A stretch of DNA of 53,023 nucleotides from Cyanobacteria bacterium REEB67 (lineage in GTDB: Bacteria; Cyanobacteriota; Vampirovibrionia; Obscuribacterales; Obscuribacteraceae), in NCBI GenBank assembly GCA_018971775.1, contig JAGXAB010000046.1, positions 1-53,023 on the forward strand. The letters are read 5' to 3'. Shown in pieces: positions 51,740-53,023 of the stretch (position 1 is the stretch's first letter; each line of letters opens with the position of its first letter). The notes beneath the pieces are model-generated. The model was given only the letters and a program-made list of their open reading frames with translations. It did not search any database and was not told the origin of the DNA. The position numbers and the translations under genes were made by a program.

Positions 51740-53023
51740 CTATTGGACTTGACCTTTGACGCTTGAGCCTTCGTGGGCCGGAAGCGCGCTTTTTACCCCG
51801 GAGCGATGGGCCCATGTCAGATATCCGCCGGACAGATTTTTGACCGAGAAGCCTTTAAGGCGAAGTAATCTCGCCGCAAAATAAGACCGCTGACCGCTCT
51901 GACAGCTGACAACGATATCTTTGTCGGTGGGCAGTTCACTCAATTTTTTCCTCAGTTCGGGCAGGGGAAGGTGAATGCTGCCGGGAATAAATCCGCCCTG
52001 GCGTTCTTTTTCGCTGCGCACGTCGACGACGATATTGTTGGGCAGATGCTCCAAATCCTCGGCTTGAATCTGCTCGACCAGTCCATCCAAGAGATCTGAA
52101 GCGGCCATGCCGATAAGATTTATCGGGTCCTTTGCTGAGCCAAATGGCGGCGCGTAGGCTAGTTCGAGCTGGGCTAGATCCCGCACAGTCATGCCCCCCT
52201 TCATGGCGGTGGCAATTATGTCGATTCTTTTATCGACACCGCTTTTGCCTATGGCTTGGGCACCAAGTATGCGGCCTGTTTCAGGAGCGAACGACAATCT
52301 CAGGTCGATTCTCTCTGCTCCAGGATAATAACCGGCATGATTGCTTGGATGGATATTTACCGTCTGAAATGGGATGTTTGCCGCTTTCAGCTTTGATTCG
52401 TTCAAGCCTACAAGCGCAACGGTTAGATCGAAAACTCTGAGCACCGCAGTTCCGAGTGTGCCGCCATAGGTTTGTTGTTTGCCAAAAATATTGTCCGCTG
52501 CCATTCTTCCCTGGCGATTAGCCGGACCGCCCAGGGGTATCAGGGCCCAGGCATTGCTGACTGGATGCTTCACTTCAATTGCATCCCCGACGGCCCAAAT
52601 GTGTGGCTGGCTGGACTGTAAGTACTCGTTGACGCGAATGCCGCCCAGCGTGCCGATTTCTAATCCTGCCTTGCGCGCCAGCGCTGTCTCCGGCCGTACA
52701 CCCAGTCCTAAAATGACCATATCCGCGGCAAATGGAGCCTCGGTCCCGGCCACGACCCAGCCGCACATTGGTTGTATATCTTTGGTTTCAATCTCGTTCG
52801 GTGATTTTATGGCGACCAGAGGTGCGCCCAGGATTAGTTTGACGTTATGGTCTACGAGTTCTTTATGCACGAACTCCGCCATGCCTGGATCCAGCTGTGC
52901 CAGGACCTGTTCTTGCGCATCAACCACGGTCACATGAAAGTTGCGTCGGCTAAATTGCTCGGCCAGCTCCAGTCCTATAAAGCCACCACCGATAATGGCA
53001 ATGCGAGTGACCTTTTTGATTTC
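51740..53023 (-). CDS. CoA-disulfide-reductase-like flavoprotein with C-terminal rhodanese domain (5' end outside window)
   Basis: At least 427 residues are inside; the frame stays open to the window edge. The NAD-binding fold starts with IAIIGGGFIGLELAEQF at the edge, followed by ILGLGVRPETALARKAGL, IWAVGDAIEV and the dimer domain with NIHPSNHAGYYPGAERIDLR. A rhodanese domain follows (~310-390 of the visible part) with NNIVVDVRSEKERQGGFIPG and the active-site cysteine in VVSCQSGQRSYF. The first FAD domain with the redox cysteine lies beyond 53023. Family members reduce CoA disulfide/persulfide or handle sulfane sulfur; the exact reaction is inference. The stop is 87 bases before cydA. Confidence 0.88.
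   Translation of the reverse strand, partial: EIKKVTRIAIIGGGFIGLELAEQFSRRNFHVTVVDAQEQVLAQLDPGMAEFVHKELVDHNVKLILGAPLVAIKSPNEIETKDIQPMCGWVVAGTEAPFAADMVILGLGVRPETALARKAGLEIGTLGGIRVNEYLQSSQPHIWAVGDAIEVKHPVSNAWALIPLGGPANRQGRMAADNIFGKQQTYGGTLGTAVLRVFDLTVALVGLNESKLKAANIPFQTVNIHPSNHAGYYPGAERIDLRLSFAPETGRILGAQAIGKSGVDKRIDIIATAMKGGMTVRDLAQLELAYAPPFGSAKDPINLIGMAASDLLDGLVEQIQAEDLEHLPNNIVVDVRSEKERQGGFIPGSIHLPLPELRKKLSELPTDKDIVVSCQSGQRSYFAARLLRLKGFSVKNLSGGYLTWAHRSGVKSALPAHEGSSVKGQVQ

Overview
The window reads as a bacterial chromosome segment with a Gram-negative (diderm) envelope: two TolC-type outer-membrane proteins, an RND pump with a lipoprotein adaptor, an EmrA/EmrB pair and many Sec signal peptides. 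Base composition looks balanced by eye. The combination of a transaldolase-phosphoglucose isomerase fusion, class I aldolase, cytochrome bd, Sel1-repeat proteins and secreted proteins with modules I cannot place suggests a non-photosynthetic relative of Cyanobacteria (Vampirovibrionia/Melainabacteria, perhaps Obscuribacterales). That placement is inference at low to moderate confidence; there is no rRNA here to settle it.

Layout. (1) 1-757: the tail of an IS630-family transposase and a small repeat protein. (2) 770-9991, minus strand: a tight central-carbon operon tkt, tal-pgi fusion, zwf, glk, pgl, rpiA, with a 13-unit hexamer repeat between tal-pgi and zwf. It converts glucose to pentose phosphates and NADPH, but gnd and rpe are absent here. 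(3) 10238-14959, plus: a GH63-like glycoside hydrolase, two small exported proteins and an alpha/beta hydrolase. (4) 15048-20948, plus: a TolC / TetR / EmrA / EmrB efflux locus in which two nearly identical 18-bp palindromes sit just downstream of likely -10 boxes, one before tolC and one before tetR. (5) 20961-24938: a CHASE3 histidine kinase with a receiver protein (minus) and, divergently, an OmpR-type regulator with its kinase (plus). (6) 25349-36177, plus: TolC, RND permease and lipoprotein adaptor, two unfamiliar exported proteins and two tandem Sel1-repeat proteins, preceded by a leader with a palindrome and a terminator-like hairpin.

(7) 36197-42096, minus: an exported gluzincin-like protein, a GH144-type glucanase-like protein, a glycine-rich exported protein with two copies of one module, and a NarL-type regulator with its kinase. 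(8) 42282-44434, plus: an exported protein with repeated modules and an alpha/beta hydrolase. (9) 44512-46758, minus: a slipin gene broken by an internal deletion, a small acidic protein and class I fructose-bisphosphate aldolase. (10) 47096-49127, plus: a double-PAS histidine kinase with a receiver partner. (11) 49239-53023, minus: cydB, cydA and, cut by the window edge, a CoA-disulfide-reductase-like flavoprotein with a C-terminal rhodanese domain.

The window is therefore central carbon metabolism followed by a dense envelope, efflux and signalling zone. The strongest regulatory signal is the pair of palindromes around the TetR efflux locus. The least familiar part is the set of exported proteins downstream of the RND pump and in 36-43.5 kb.
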